A stretch of 64,000 nucleotides of DNA from Ruminococcus sp. (lineage in GTDB: Bacteria; Bacillota; Clostridia; Oscillospirales; Ruminococcaceae). Location of the stretch: contig NZ_DXUU01000001.1 in NCBI RefSeq assembly GCF_019417665.1, forward strand, positions 62,434 to 126,433, written 5' to 3'. Below are positions 42,994 through 51,448 of the stretch, one piece after another; position 1 is the stretch's first letter; each line of letters begins with the position of its first letter. Below the pieces are notes generated by a model. That model was not told the DNA's origin. It was given only the letters and a program-made list of their open reading frames with translations, and did not search any database. The position numbers and the translations under genes are program-made.

Positions 42994-43671
42994 ATGCAAT
43001 ATCAGATTCAGGGGCAACCCTATCCGGTGGTCGTTCTGACCGTTCAGCCGGAAGAGACTGTGCTTTGTCAGAAAGGCGCAATGGCGTGGATGACACCCAA
43101 TATGGAAATGCAGACAAAGGGCGGCGGACTGGGAAAAATGTTCAGCCGTGCTCTGTCGGGAGAGGCTATGTTCCAGAACGAATACACCGCAAGGGGCGGC
43201 GTGGGTATGATCGCCTTTGCTTCGGCAGTGCCGGGCGAAGTGATGCCCATCCAGGTGACACCCGACAAGCCCATTGTGGCACAGAAATCGTCATTTCTGG
43301 CATCGGAGAAAAGCGTTTCCTTTGAGATGTTTTTCCAGAAAAAGATCGCCGGCGGCTTTTTCGGCGGTGAGGGCTTCATTATGCAGAAGTTCAACGGAAA
43401 TGGTATGCTGTTTCTGGAAATTGACGGCAGCGTTGTTGCCTATGACCTTGCACCGGGGCAGTCCATGATGGTGGATACGGGCAACCTTGCCGCAATGGAG
43501 GCAACCTGTACCCTGGATGTGGAGACCGTCAAGGGCGTGGGAAATATGCTGCTGGGCGGCGAAGGCTTCTTTAATACAAAAGTAACAGGACCTGGCAGAA
43601 TCTGGCTTCAGACCCTGCCGCTGTCCGGACTGGCAAATGCACTGGCACGTGTCATGCCATCGTCAAAGTAA
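42994..43671 (+). CDS. AIM24/TIGR00266 family protein
   Basis: 225 residues of almost all beta structure with repeated Gly-Gly turns: KGAMAWMTPNMEMQTKGGGL, GGFFGGEGFIMQKFNGNGML and GNMLLGGEGFFNTKVTGPGR. These are hallmarks of the AIM24 (PF01987) fold, a trimeric beta-barrel of unclear function; no signal peptide. AGGAGG precedes the ATG. It is separated from GH5 by the transposase remnant and is followed by two MITE-like elements. Confidence 0.85.
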   Translation: MQYQIQGQPYPVVVLTVQPEETVLCQKGAMAWMTPNMEMQTKGGGLGKMFSRALSGEAMFQNEYTARGGVGMIAFASAVPGEVMPIQVTPDKPIVAQKSSFLASEKSVSFEMFFQKKIAGGFFGGEGFIMQKFNGNGMLFLEIDGSVVAYDLAPGQSMMVDTGNLAAMEATCTLDVETVKGVGNMLLGGEGFFNTKVTGPGRIWLQTLPLSGLANALARVMPSSK

Positions 43672-43686
43672 AAAAAAGTTGGTTTA

Positions 43687-43848
43687 AGAGCCTGTTCAGT
43701 ATCTTTTTATGTGCGGATTTTCGAGCATAATTTTGTCGTTTACAAGGAAAAAATCCGCAGGCATATTGACGTATGGCAAGGATTTTCGACGCAGTTCACG
43801 GCAAAATTTGCCGAAAAGACGTGCGAAAAAAGATGCTGAACAGACTCT
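43687..43848. mobile_element. MITE-like element, copy 2 (162 bp)
   Basis: Same length and nearly the same sequence as 5503-5664, with termini AGAGCCTGTTCAGTATCTTT and AGATGCTGAACAGACTCT. A handful of substitutions separate the copies, so movement or duplication was fairly recent. No coding capacity. Confidence 0.8.
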
Positions 43849-43849
43849 A

Positions 43850-44011
43850 AGGCGATACCACACAAAGATTGTGCGTCAGGTGCGCCGTCAGATGTAACAA
43901 AAATGCTCGTGAATACGCAAAGTATTCACGAGCATTTTTGTGAAATATGATGGAAAATATACAAGCATGTAACGTGCAAAGCCGTCAGGCGTGCTTTGTG
44001 CGGTGTTGCCT
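43850..44011. mobile_element. Second MITE-like element
   Basis: Imperfect terminal inverted repeats: AGGCGATACCACACAAAG at the left and the complement AGGCAACACCGCACAAAG at the right. The interior holds a strong AAAAATGCTCGTGAATAC hairpin. It directly abuts MITE copy 2. Only one copy is seen here, so the call rests on the termini. Confidence 0.5.
43899..43939. terminator. Bidirectional terminator hairpin
   Basis: AAAAATGCTCGTGAATAC (43899-43916) pairs perfectly with 43922-43939. It lies between the plus-strand AIM24 gene and the minus-strand pgsA, so it can terminate both. Confidence 0.75.
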
Positions 44012-44025
44012 ATAATGCAATTCGC

Positions 44026-44601
44026 TCACTTGTCGCTGTCGATATACTTCCAGCTGCCTTTCAGATAGACAAGACCCGAAATGATCGTCAGAATGGTGGA
44101 GATCCAGATGAGACCGCCCAGCACCCATGTCCGCACAAAATCCGGCACTGCCAGGCTGAAATCCCCTACCAGGGACAGATACAGCAGCACGCCCACAATG
44201 GTTACCATAGTGAAAGCTGTTTTCAGCTTGCCCCAGATCCCAGCGGCGATCACAACACCTTCCTCTGCCGCCAGAAGCCGCAGTCCCGATACCATGAATT
44301 CTCTCGCCGTAATGATCACCAGAGGGATCGCTGACATGCGGAATTCGTCCAGTTCCACAAATACAGTCAGCGCCGTGATCACCAGCACCTTATCTGCCAA
44401 GGGATCAAGAAATTTCCCAAAATTGGTCACAAGTCCCCGTGCCCGGGCAATCTTGCCGTCCAGCATATCCGTAAAGGATGCTGCCGCAAAAATAATGAGT
44501 GCCAGCAGAAAATGCACGGGAATAGCATCTACATAAATGCAGATCAGAAAAACCGGGATCAGGATCACACGCAGAAGCGTCAGTTTATTGGGCAGGTTCA
44601 T
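44026..44601 (-). CDS. pgsA: CDP-diacylglycerol-glycerol-3-phosphate 3-phosphatidyltransferase
   Basis: Makes phosphatidylglycerophosphate, the first committed step to phosphatidylglycerol. The CDP-alcohol phosphotransferase motif is complete: TDMLDGKIARARGLVTNFGK then FLDPLADK (D-G-x2-A-R-x8-G-x3-D-x3-D). 191 residues with about five membrane spans. It overlaps rimO by 17 nt, a frequent pairing in Firmicutes. Confidence 0.95.
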   Translation of the reverse strand: MNLPNKLTLLRVILIPVFLICIYVDAIPVHFLLALIIFAAASFTDMLDGKIARARGLVTNFGKFLDPLADKVLVITALTVFVELDEFRMSAIPLVIITAREFMVSGLRLLAAEEGVVIAAGIWGKLKTAFTMVTIVGVLLYLSLVGDFSLAVPDFVRTWVLGGLIWISTILTIISGLVYLKGSWKYIDSDK

Positions 44602-45928
44602 CAGTTACCTCCTCCGCCAGCAGGTCGTAGTCCAGTGTGTCAAATACTTCTACCGTAATATACTGTCCCATCCGGAGACGGTTGTCACTCTTCACGAAGA
44701 TCTTGCCGTCAATGTCCGGCGCATCTGCCGCCGTCCGTCCGAAATAGCATCCGGCATATTTATCATACCCTTCCATGACTGCAATCATGCGTGTACCGAT
44801 CTTGGCAGCATTTTTCGCCGCACTGACCTCCGCCTGCTGTTCCATGAGAATATCCGCACGATGGGCACGGACTTCTTCATCGATCTGGTCTTCGTATGCA
44901 GCTGCCTTCGTGCCCTCCTCCTCGGAATAGGCAAAGCAACCCAGACGGTCGAACTGCATATCCTGCACGAAGTCTCCCAACCGGTTGAACTGTTCCTTTG
45001 TCTCTCCGGGGAAACCGGTGATCAGCGTGGTGCGCAGGGTAATATCCGGCACACGTTCCCGGATATGGGCAATGAGATTCCGCAGGGTCTCCTCGTCCCC
45101 CGGACGGTTCATCCGGCGGAGGATCTCCCCGTCGCAGTGCTGGATGGGCAGATCCAGATAGGGTACCATATGCGGCTCTTCCACAAAGACATCCAGCAAT
45201 TCATCTGTAATGCGTTCAGGATAGCAGTACAGTACACGCACCCAGTGGATCCCCGGAATACGACACAGCTCCCGGAGCAATTCCGGCAGACGGGATCTCC
45301 CGTAGAGATCCGTACCATACTGGGTGGTATCCTGGGCAATGACGATCAGTTCTGTCACATGGTGCTCCGCCAGCCAGTGTGCCTCTTTCAGTACATCCTC
45401 CATGGGAACGCTCCGATAAGGGCCACGGATCTGGGGAATGGCACAGTAGGTGCAGCAGTTGGAACATCCCTCAGCGATTTTCAGATAGGCGAAGAAAGGC
45501 AGGGTGGTGATGATACGGTCGCCAGTCAGTTCGGCGTCACTCTTTTTCCCGAACCGCACCACACGTTCTCCAGCGAGAACATGGTCGAGAATATCCACAA
45601 TATCCCGGTTGTCACCGATGCCGATGACAGCGTCTGCCTCGGTGAACAGTTCGGCAGCTTCTTCCTTGTATCGCTCTGTGAGACATCCTGTCAGGATGAT
45701 CTTTTTCAGCGTGCCGTCCTGTTTCAGCGCTCCCAGCTCCAGAATGGTCTCAATGGCTTCTTCCTTGGCGGACTGAATGAATCCGCAGGTGTTGACGATC
45801 GCAATTTCGGCTTCGCCCGGCTCTGTCACCAGCTGGTATCCATGTGCACGCAGCTTTGCCAGCATACGCTCTGAGTCCACCAGGTTCTTGGAACATCCCA
45901 GGGAAACCATGCCTACTTTAATTGGCAT
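44585..45928 (-). CDS. rimO: Ribosomal protein S12 methylthiotransferase
   Basis: Radical SAM enzyme that methylthiolates an Asp of ribosomal protein S12. 447 residues: N-terminal MTTase domain with cysteines in VSLGCSKN, VNTCGF and LTGCLTER; radical SAM cluster C-x3-C-x2-C in EGCSNCCTYCAIPQIRG; C-terminal TRAM-like part (GKIFVKSDNRLRMGQYITVE). IRGPYRSVPMEDVL is characteristic of RimO rather than MiaB. GGAGG precedes the ATG. Confidence 0.95.
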   Translation of the reverse strand: MPIKVGMVSLGCSKNLVDSERMLAKLRAHGYQLVTEPGEAEIAIVNTCGFIQSAKEEAIETILELGALKQDGTLKKIILTGCLTERYKEEAAELFTEADAVIGIGDNRDIVDILDHVLAGERVVRFGKKSDAELTGDRIITTLPFFAYLKIAEGCSNCCTYCAIPQIRGPYRSVPMEDVLKEAHWLAEHHVTELIVIAQDTTQYGTDLYGRSRLPELLRELCRIPGIHWVRVLYCYPERITDELLDVFVEEPHMVPYLDLPIQHCDGEILRRMNRPGDEETLRNLIAHIRERVPDITLRTTLITGFPGETKEQFNRLGDFVQDMQFDRLGCFAYSEEEGTKAAAYEDQIDEEVRAHRADILMEQQAEVSAAKNAAKIGTRMIAVMEGYDKYAGCYFGRTAADAPDIDGKIFVKSDNRLRMGQYITVEVFDTLDYDLLAEEVTDEPAQ

Positions 45929-45957
45929 ATGTATACCTCCAAATCTTTTATGTGTTG

Positions 45958-45979
45958 CCCCTCCTCTTTCGGGGGAGGC
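45958..45979. repeat. Short palindromic repeat fragment
   Basis: CCCCTCCTCTTTCGGGGGAG, related to the 29632-29737 repeat. It lies in the 167-bp rimO upstream region, which also carries a GTAGGGGC hairpin and a heptad repeat. Confidence 0.45.
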
Positions 45980-46026
45980 TTTGTTCAGGGTGTCATGATA
46001 TTATAGTGACGAAATGATTTTACAGC

Positions 46027-46050
46027 GGGCGGGTGATATCCGCCCCTACA
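46027..46050. repeat. REP-like GTAGGGGC hairpin (reverse)
   Basis: GGGCGGGTGATATCCGCCCC then TACA: an imperfect palindrome with TGTAGGGGC at its minus-strand start. Confidence 0.55.
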
Positions 46051-46074
46051 AATACATCGCCCCAGGCGATACCA

Positions 46075-46102
46075 TCATTCCTCATTCCTAACTCCTCATT
46101 CC
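46075..46102 (-). repeat. Heptad repeat (GGAATGA)n providing a stop codon
   Basis: On the minus strand four 7-mers: GGAATGA GGAGTTA GGAATGA GGAATGA. The deacetylase stop TGA (46096-46098) is inside the first unit. Confidence 0.7.
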
Positions 46103-47037
46103 AAACAAGGCGCAGGCTTATATCTGGGGTTGTCAGGATGCATGGAAAAGACTACCATACCATTTTCCACATCCAAACCCCGGGCATCCGTCAGTTCGCT
46201 CAGAGTCACAAGCTGATAGCCCTGCTGCACCAGAGACGGCACGATCTGTAATGCTGCTGCTGCGGTCTCCGGGTAAATATCGTGCATGAGGATCACGTCC
46301 CCATCCTCCACTGTCTGCAAAACAGCTGTGACTGTGGCAGCCGTATCCCGTGTTTTCCAATCCTTGGTGTCCACAGACCAGTACGCCAGACCCATTTCCA
46401 CATGGCGCTGTACATTGTCATCAAAAGCACCATAGGGCGGCCGGAGCCAACGAGGATAATGCCCAATCGCAGCATAAATGCGGTCGTCTGCCTGCTGCAC
46501 CGCTGTCTGGAACTGTTCCGGCGTATCCTTTGTCAGATCGGAGTGGTCGTAGGTATGATTCCCGATCTCACAGCCCATAGAGGCCGCTCGCTGCATGACC
46601 AAAGCAGTTTCGTCGTTGATATTCCTGCCGATCACAAAAAATGTAGCACGGGCATGATAGGCTTCCAGCGTATCCAGAATATCGTTGGTATAACCGCCAG
46701 GGCCATCGTCAAAGGTCAGGGCGACCATTGGCAGAGACGGGTCAATATCCGTATTTCCGGAAACCACAGGGGCTGCAGTGGTCATGGGGATAGTCGTTGT
46801 GGTGATCAACGTGGTTGTGGTCGTAGTTGTTGCGGATGTTGTTGTAGTCGTAGTTGTGGTTGTCGGGGCTGAGGTGAATACAGCCATATCGGTCTCTGCC
46901 GGGGCTGCTGCCATCACTGCCGTTTCCGTCTGTCTGGAAATGGCATGTTTCGGCGTCTCGATTCTGGAGCACGCACCGCCCAGTACAAAAACCGCAGCCA
47001 TGACACATGCTCTCATGATACGCTGTCGGTTCTTCAT
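46096..47037 (-). CDS. Polysaccharide deacetylase (CE4/NodB) lipoprotein with Thr linker
   Basis: 313 residues from ATG 47037 (KNRQRIMRACVMAAVFVLGG, lipidated Cys23). A Thr-rich linker (59-88) leads to the NodB domain (about 104-300): TFDDGP 108-113, metal ligands H161 and H165 in NHTYDH, RPPYG 199-203, and catalytic His252 in ILMHD. It probably removes N-acetyl groups from peptidoglycan or acetyl groups from xylan. An open extension upstream of 47037 runs through intergenic repeats and is rejected; GAAGGGAA precedes the chosen ATG. The C-terminal residues are encoded by a heptad repeat. Confidence 0.9.
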   Translation of the reverse strand: MKNRQRIMRACVMAAVFVLGGACSRIETPKHAISRQTETAVMAAAPAETDMAVFTSAPTTTTTTTTTSATTTTTTTLITTTTIPMTTAAPVVSGNTDIDPSLPMVALTFDDGPGGYTNDILDTLEAYHARATFFVIGRNINDETALVMQRAASMGCEIGNHTYDHSDLTKDTPEQFQTAVQQADDRIYAAIGHYPRWLRPPYGAFDDNVQRHVEMGLAYWSVDTKDWKTRDTAATVTAVLQTVEDGDVILMHDIYPETAAAALQIVPSLVQQGYQLVTLSELTDARGLDVENGMVVFSMHPDNPRYKPAPCLE

Positions 47038-47123
47038 GACGTTTTCCCTTCTGTTGGTTCTGGTAAGTAATTCGGTTATGAGAATCTCTTCCTTTTCAGG
47101 AAAGACTTTGTTCAATGTAACAA

Positions 47124-47147
47124 CGGGCGGATGATATCCGCCCCTAC
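47124..47147. repeat. REP-like GTAGGGGC hairpin (reverse)
   Basis: CGGGCGGATGATATCCGCCC then CTAC, nearly the same as 46027-46050 and the inverse of 29450-29475. Confidence 0.55.
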
Positions 47148-47157
47148 TCGGATAACT

Positions 47158-47182
47158 CCGGCGGGAGCAAGCCCCCGCCCTA
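47158..47182. repeat. REP-like hairpin, CGGCGGGAGC type
   Basis: CGGCGGGAGCAAGCCCCCGC then CCTAC, followed by GCTTTTGATTTTCGAAC. A second copy with the same downstream sequence is at 58439-58465. Confidence 0.55.
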
Positions 47183-47245
47183 CGCTTTTGATTTTCGAAC
47201 AAAAAGTTAAATTTTTAGGCGTGACAACGTACTACAGATACATCG

Positions 47246-47259
47246 TCATTCCTCATTCC
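47246..47259 (-). repeat. Heptad repeat (GGAATGA)2 at the recX stop
   Basis: AGGAATGAGGAATGA on the minus strand encodes the RecX C-terminal RNEE and its TGA stop. Confidence 0.6.
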
Positions 47260-47881
47260 TATAAACTTCTTCAAAGAATGTACGCACGGCGGCGTTGATC
47301 TGATGGAAACCATAGCCCTGGCGCACCAATGCCGCTTTGCCCTTTTCCACCGTCTTGCGGTCGTCGGGATCAAGAAAATATTTCTGATATCTCCGGCAGA
47401 TCTGTTCCATGAGGATCTCTTCTGTTCGTTTCGCATAGGGTTCCAGCGCCTCGTCGATTTGAGCATCCAGGAGACCCCGGCGGCGCATTTCCTGCCGGGC
47501 ACGGTAAAAACCGAAGTGCTTCACTTCGATATAATGATGGGCTGTCTGTTCCGCATAGGCCCGGTCATTGATCTGGCCGTATTTCGCCAGGCGGTTCACC
47601 GTGGCATAGCAGACGGCTTCGGGATATTTTGGCTCTAGCTTATGGAACATTTCCTGATAGCTATAGCCCCGGTTATCCAGCAGATAGCAGGCGTACTGAT
47701 ACGCCTTTCGGCCAAGCTCTGCCTGCTGCACTTTCTCCCATTCTGCCGGAGTCAGTTCCATATCCTGCTGCAGCTGAAACCGCTGAACAATGGACACGTG
47801 CAGAAAGTACAGTTCCCCGGAATCATCCAGTTCTAGTTTCCAGGTGTTCCCTTTGTGAGAACCCAAAGTCGTGATACGCAT
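47246..47881 (-). CDS. recX: Regulatory protein RecX
   Basis: Modulates RecA filament formation. 211 residues with three-helix RecX repeats: ARQEMRRRGLLDAQIDEALE, YQYACYLLDNRGYSYQEM and KAALVRQGYGFHQINAAVR. The sequence before residue 60 is more variable, as usual. It begins 6 nt after the recA stop, so both are surely on one transcript. The last residues RNEE and stop lie in a dispersed heptad repeat, suggesting that its 3' end was remodelled. Confidence 0.92.
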   Translation of the reverse strand: MRITTLGSHKGNTWKLELDDSGELYFLHVSIVQRFQLQQDMELTPAEWEKVQQAELGRKAYQYACYLLDNRGYSYQEMFHKLEPKYPEAVCYATVNRLAKYGQINDRAYAEQTAHHYIEVKHFGFYRARQEMRRRGLLDAQIDEALEPYAKRTEEILMEQICRRYQKYFLDPDDRKTVEKGKAALVRQGYGFHQINAAVRTFFEEVYRNEE

Positions 47882-47887
47882 GGCAAA

Positions 47888-49135
47888 TTAGGTGGGATCG
47901 AATTCCTCGAAGTCATCCTCTGCGCTGACCTCCAGGTTCTCGCTGGCATCCACAGTCTCAAATGCACCATCTGTTTCCGGTGTGGTCTCCTCGGCAGTCT
48001 CCTCAGCGGATATATCAAAATCGCCGTCTGCTTCGGCTGCTTTTGCCGCAGCCTCTTCCAGCTTAGACTTCTTCTTTTTCTTCTTGGCAGCTTCGGCAAG
48101 GGCATCTTTCTGTTCCATGACTTTGCCCTCAATTTCCTTCATCAGCTCAGGATTTTCCTCAAAGAGTTTCTTGACGTTTTCTCTGCCCTGCCCCAGCTTT
48201 TGATCGCCGTAGCTATACCAAGAGCCGCCTTTTTTGATGACGCCCAGTTCCGTTGCCACATCTACCACTTCGCCGGTACGGGAGATCCCCTTGCCATACA
48301 AGATATCAAATTCGCATTCCCGGAAAGGCGGTGCCACCTTATTCTTGCTGATCTTCACTTTGGTGCGGTTACCGATCTGATTTCCGCCGTCTTTGATCGG
48401 TTCGCCCCGGCGCACTTCCATACGGACAGAGGCGTAAAATTTCAGGGCACGGCCGCCAGGTGTAGTCTCCGGATTACCGTACATCGTACCGATCTTTTCC
48501 CGGATTTGGTTGATAAAGATCGCCACACAGTGGGATTTGGAGATCACGGCAGTGAGTTTTCGCATGGCCTGGGACATCAGGCGTGCCAGCTGTCCCACGT
48601 GGCTGTCACCCATTTCGCCGTCAATTTCCGCCTTCGTGGTCAGTGCGGCAACAGAGTCTACGACCAGTACATCGATCGCACCGGATCGCACCAGTGCCTC
48701 GGCAATTTCCAGTGCCTGTTCGCCGCTGTCCGGCTGGGATACCAGCAGGTTGTCAATATTGACACCCAACGCTTCGGCATACAAGGGATCCAGGGCATGT
48801 TCTACGTCAATAAAGGCAACTTCACCGCCCATTTTCTGCGCTTCGGCGATAATATGCAGTGCCACGGTAGTTTTACCGGAGCTTTCCGGGCCATAGAGTT
48901 CAACGATACGGCCTCTGGGCACGCCGCCGATCCCCAATGCCAGATCCAACATCATAGAACCGGTGGGAATGGCTTCGACATTCAGGTTGGTTTTGTTTTC
49001 ACCCAGGCGCATAATAGCGCCAGTACCATAGGTTTTGGTGATATGGGCAATGGCACTCTGGAGGGCTTTTTTCTTTTCCTCCTCGGTTTCCGGCATGTTG
49101 ATGACAACTTTTTTCTTCAGATCTGCTTTTGCCAT
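47888..49135 (-). CDS. recA: Recombinase RecA
   Basis: 415 residues. Walker A is GPESSGKTT at 82-90; FIDVEHALDPLYAEALGVNI and the L2 loop region (INQIREKIGTMYGNPETTPG) are canonical. The core ends near residue 345; beyond it is a Lys-rich stretch and then a long acidic Glu/Asp/Ala/Thr tail, longer than the E. coli tail. The acidic tail normally restrains DNA binding. AAAGGAACC precedes the ATG. I see no clear SOS box; a hairpin array lies between prmC and this gene. Confidence 0.97.
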   Translation of the reverse strand: MAKADLKKKVVINMPETEEEKKKALQSAIAHITKTYGTGAIMRLGENKTNLNVEAIPTGSMMLDLALGIGGVPRGRIVELYGPESSGKTTVALHIIAEAQKMGGEVAFIDVEHALDPLYAEALGVNIDNLLVSQPDSGEQALEIAEALVRSGAIDVLVVDSVAALTTKAEIDGEMGDSHVGQLARLMSQAMRKLTAVISKSHCVAIFINQIREKIGTMYGNPETTPGGRALKFYASVRMEVRRGEPIKDGGNQIGNRTKVKISKNKVAPPFRECEFDILYGKGISRTGEVVDVATELGVIKKGGSWYSYGDQKLGQGRENVKKLFEENPELMKEIEGKVMEQKDALAEAAKKKKKKSKLEEAAAKAAEADGDFDISAEETAEETTPETDGAFETVDASENLEVSAEDDFEEFDPT

Positions 49136-49216
49136 AATGGTTCCTTTCTATTTTATAATCTATCATTCCAACCCTTTGAATCGAAAAAATTCTTTCCCGT
49201 TCTCATAAAGGCTGCT

Positions 49217-49440
49217 TGGCAATGAAGTTTTTTGATCCAGCAATTTTTCAAAAATGCTGGTGGGATCAAGGGGCAAAGCCCCTTGTCGCCGCCGCAGCGG
49301 CGAAACACCCTGGCACATCCTTTTTCTCCGTGCGCCAAAGCATAGTGCAGAGAGTTTCGCTGTCTGCGGACAGCGACCAGGGCTACTCGCCCTGGACCTC
49401 GCCAGCTGTGCTCAGCTGGACCAGCAGTCCGGGCTGCCTT
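49217..49440 (-). repeat. Hairpin-array repeat, copy 3
   Basis: Hairpins at 49237-49260, 49267-49285 (CAAGGGGC/GCCCCTTG), 49286-49303 (TCGCCGC/GCGGCGA), 49357-49376 (TCGCTGTC/GACAGCGA), 49377-49395 (CCAGGGC/GCCCTGG) and 49402-49419 (CCAGCTG/CAGCTGG). It fills most of the 337-bp gap between recA and prmC; no gene is seen there. Confidence 0.82.
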
Positions 49441-49472
49441 TTTTTAGAACGGCGGCGTATGTATCGGGTTTT

Positions 49473-50315
49473 TTACTTTCTTTGTCCGATAACTACACGG
49501 TCAATGCCTGCCAGATCGGGAATGATCTGGCACTGGCTGAATCCTGCCTGTTCCAATATTTCTTTTACCGCCTGCCCTTGTCCCATGCCGGTCTCATAGA
49601 CCATCCAGCCATTTTCTTTCAGAAAAGGCTTCCAAAGTGGAGTCAGATTCCGGTAAAACGCCAATCCGTCCTTACCGCCCAGCAATGCCGTTTCCGGCTC
49701 AAAGGTCACCTCCGGCTGGAGCTTTTCCATGTCCTCCTCCGTCAGATAAGGGGGATTACAGGTAATAACATCGTATTGCTCCCCTGCCAATAACGCCGGG
49801 GGCTGCAATACATCGACTGCATGGATGCGGATCTGTGGTGCATGACGGCTCAAATTCTGCCGCAAATAAGGCAATGCCTGTTCCAACAGTTCCACTGCGT
49901 CTCCCGTGACATGTTCCAGATGGGCTGCAATTGCTGCCGGGATACAGCCCGAACCGCTGCACAAGTCCAGCAAATGCGTCTGTTCCGCACTGCGGCGCAG
50001 TTCCAGCACGGTTTCCACTAAGGTCTCCGTATCCTGCCGTGGGATCAATACACCTTCTCCTACAGCGAATTCCAGCCCGAAAAATTCCCAAGTGCCGCAG
50101 AGATATTGCAGCGGCTCATGGGCACAGCGGCGTTTTGTCAGCTGCGCCAGCCGTTCTGTCTGGGCATCAGTCAGGGGTGTTTCCGAAAGAATCCCGGTAC
50201 TGCTGGATATTCCCAGCACCGTTTCTACCAATACCCGGCTCTCGAACCGGGCGGATTCCAAACCGGCTTCTTCCAGCTTCTGCCGGGTGAACCGCTGTGC
50301 CTGTCCGGGCGTCAT
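49473..50315 (-). CDS. prmC: Peptide chain release factor N5-glutamine methyltransferase
   Basis: Methylates the Gln of the GGQ motif in RF1/RF2. 280 residues: N-terminal helical domain (PLQYLCGTWEFFGLEFAVGE, then VLIPRQDTETLVE), SAM motif LDLCSGSGC (116-124) and catalytic NPPY (187-190). The segment between them (HLEHVTGDAVELLEQALPYL) looks several residues shorter than usual at the strand that normally ends in an acidic residue. The ATG overlaps the upstream yqhQ stop as TAATG; a GTG 6 nt earlier is possible. Confidence 0.92.
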   Translation of the reverse strand: MTPGQAQRFTRQKLEEAGLESARFESRVLVETVLGISSSTGILSETPLTDAQTERLAQLTKRRCAHEPLQYLCGTWEFFGLEFAVGEGVLIPRQDTETLVETVLELRRSAEQTHLLDLCSGSGCIPAAIAAHLEHVTGDAVELLEQALPYLRQNLSRHAPQIRIHAVDVLQPPALLAGEQYDVITCNPPYLTEEDMEKLQPEVTFEPETALLGGKDGLAFYRNLTPLWKPFLKENGWMVYETGMGQGQAVKEILEQAGFSQCQIIPDLAGIDRVVIGQRK

Positions 50316-51289
50316 TACCACTTGTCGTCCTCCATATCCTCAGGAATACAGGGCTTCAGTGCGGCAATGGCACATTCGATCTGTGATGCGTCCGGTTCTC
50401 TGGTGGTGATGCGCTGGATCTGCAATCCCGGCCAGGAAAGGGCACGGGTCAGCCAGTTATTGCTCCGTCCGGCAATGCGGATGAATTCATAGGAAATCCC
50501 TACCACCAGAGGCAGCAGCAGGATACTGATGATCACACGAGGCAGAGTCTGGTACACAGGCACGATGCACATGACCAGAATGCTGACAATCAGGGTAATA
50601 AAGATAAAGCTTGTACCACAGCGAGGGTGAAACCGGGTGTGCTTCTTCACGTTTTCCACCGTCAGTTCTTCCCCGGCTTCATAGCAGGCAATGGTCTTAT
50701 GCTCTGCGCCATGGTATTCATAGGTGCGGCGGATATCTTTCATAAGCCCGGTGCACGCCATATATGCCAGAAAAATGGCGATCTTGATGATGCCCTCCAG
50801 CAAGGAACGCACGAAGCGGCTGTCATCGGGAATGGGTGTATGGGCAATCAGCTGACCGATGAGGAATTTCGGCAGAAAGACGAAAAGTCCGATGGCAAGA
50901 GCGATGCCGATGATCATACCAATGGTCATGATGATGCCAAAAAGCTTGTCCCCCAGCTTATCATCCAGCCACTGTTCAAATCGGCTCATTTCTTCCTCTT
51001 CTTCCTCGCCGTCCTCGGGCGTCTGCTTTTCCGCCGACTTTGTCAGACAGCGATAGCCGTCCTTCATGGACAGCACAAAGTTAAAGCTGCCGCGCACAAG
51101 GGGACATTTCCGGTACCAGGGCATATTTTTGCCGTTGTTCTCTTCCCATGTCTCCACGTCGATCTCGCCGTTTGGCAGCCGGCATGCCATGGCGCCTGTA
51201 TCTGCGCCTTTCATCATGATCCCCTCGATCAGCGCCTGTCCGCCGATCTTTGTCATATGCTTGGGGTTTTCTCTGGGTTGTTTTGCCAT
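50315..51289 (-). CDS. DUF1385 family membrane protein (YqhQ-like)
   Basis: 324 residues. Opens KIGGQALIEGIMMKGADTGA, the DUF1385 signature, and carries the EYHGAEHKTIACYEAGEELT motif (H-G-A-E-H-K) typical of the family, with about four membrane spans between and after. Function is not established; it is usually adjacent to prmC and prfA, as here (prmC overlaps by 1 nt). Confidence 0.9.
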   Translation of the reverse strand: MAKQPRENPKHMTKIGGQALIEGIMMKGADTGAMACRLPNGEIDVETWEENNGKNMPWYRKCPLVRGSFNFVLSMKDGYRCLTKSAEKQTPEDGEEEEEEMSRFEQWLDDKLGDKLFGIIMTIGMIIGIALAIGLFVFLPKFLIGQLIAHTPIPDDSRFVRSLLEGIIKIAIFLAYMACTGLMKDIRRTYEYHGAEHKTIACYEAGEELTVENVKKHTRFHPRCGTSFIFITLIVSILVMCIVPVYQTLPRVIISILLLPLVVGISYEFIRIAGRSNNWLTRALSWPGLQIQRITTREPDASQIECAIAALKPCIPEDMEDDKW

Positions 51290-51368
51290 GTGGTATTCCT
51301 TTCCGGTTTCAATATTAGATGTTATGAATCAGAAATATGCCTTCTCCACCAGCCATTTGGTGAAAACC

Positions 51369-51443
51369 GTAGGGAACGACCTCTGTGTCGTTCCATCTGA
51401 TATCGGTTTGCCTGGCGGAACGACACGGGGGTCGTTCCCTACA
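51369..51443. repeat. Paired REP-like GTAGGGAACGAC elements
   Basis: GTAGGGAACGACCTCTGTGT starts the left half, and the right half ends GGGGGTCGTTCCCTACA, so the two outer ends are complementary and a 70-nt hairpin is possible. It lies in the 159-bp gap between yqhQ and the histidine kinase gene. Confidence 0.6.
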
Positions 51444-51448
51444 GATTC

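Noticed and set aside
47038..47202. N-terminal extension of the polysaccharide deacetylase
   Set aside because: It translates REP-like hairpins; the lipoprotein signal peptide starts at 47037 with a suitable ribosome binding site.
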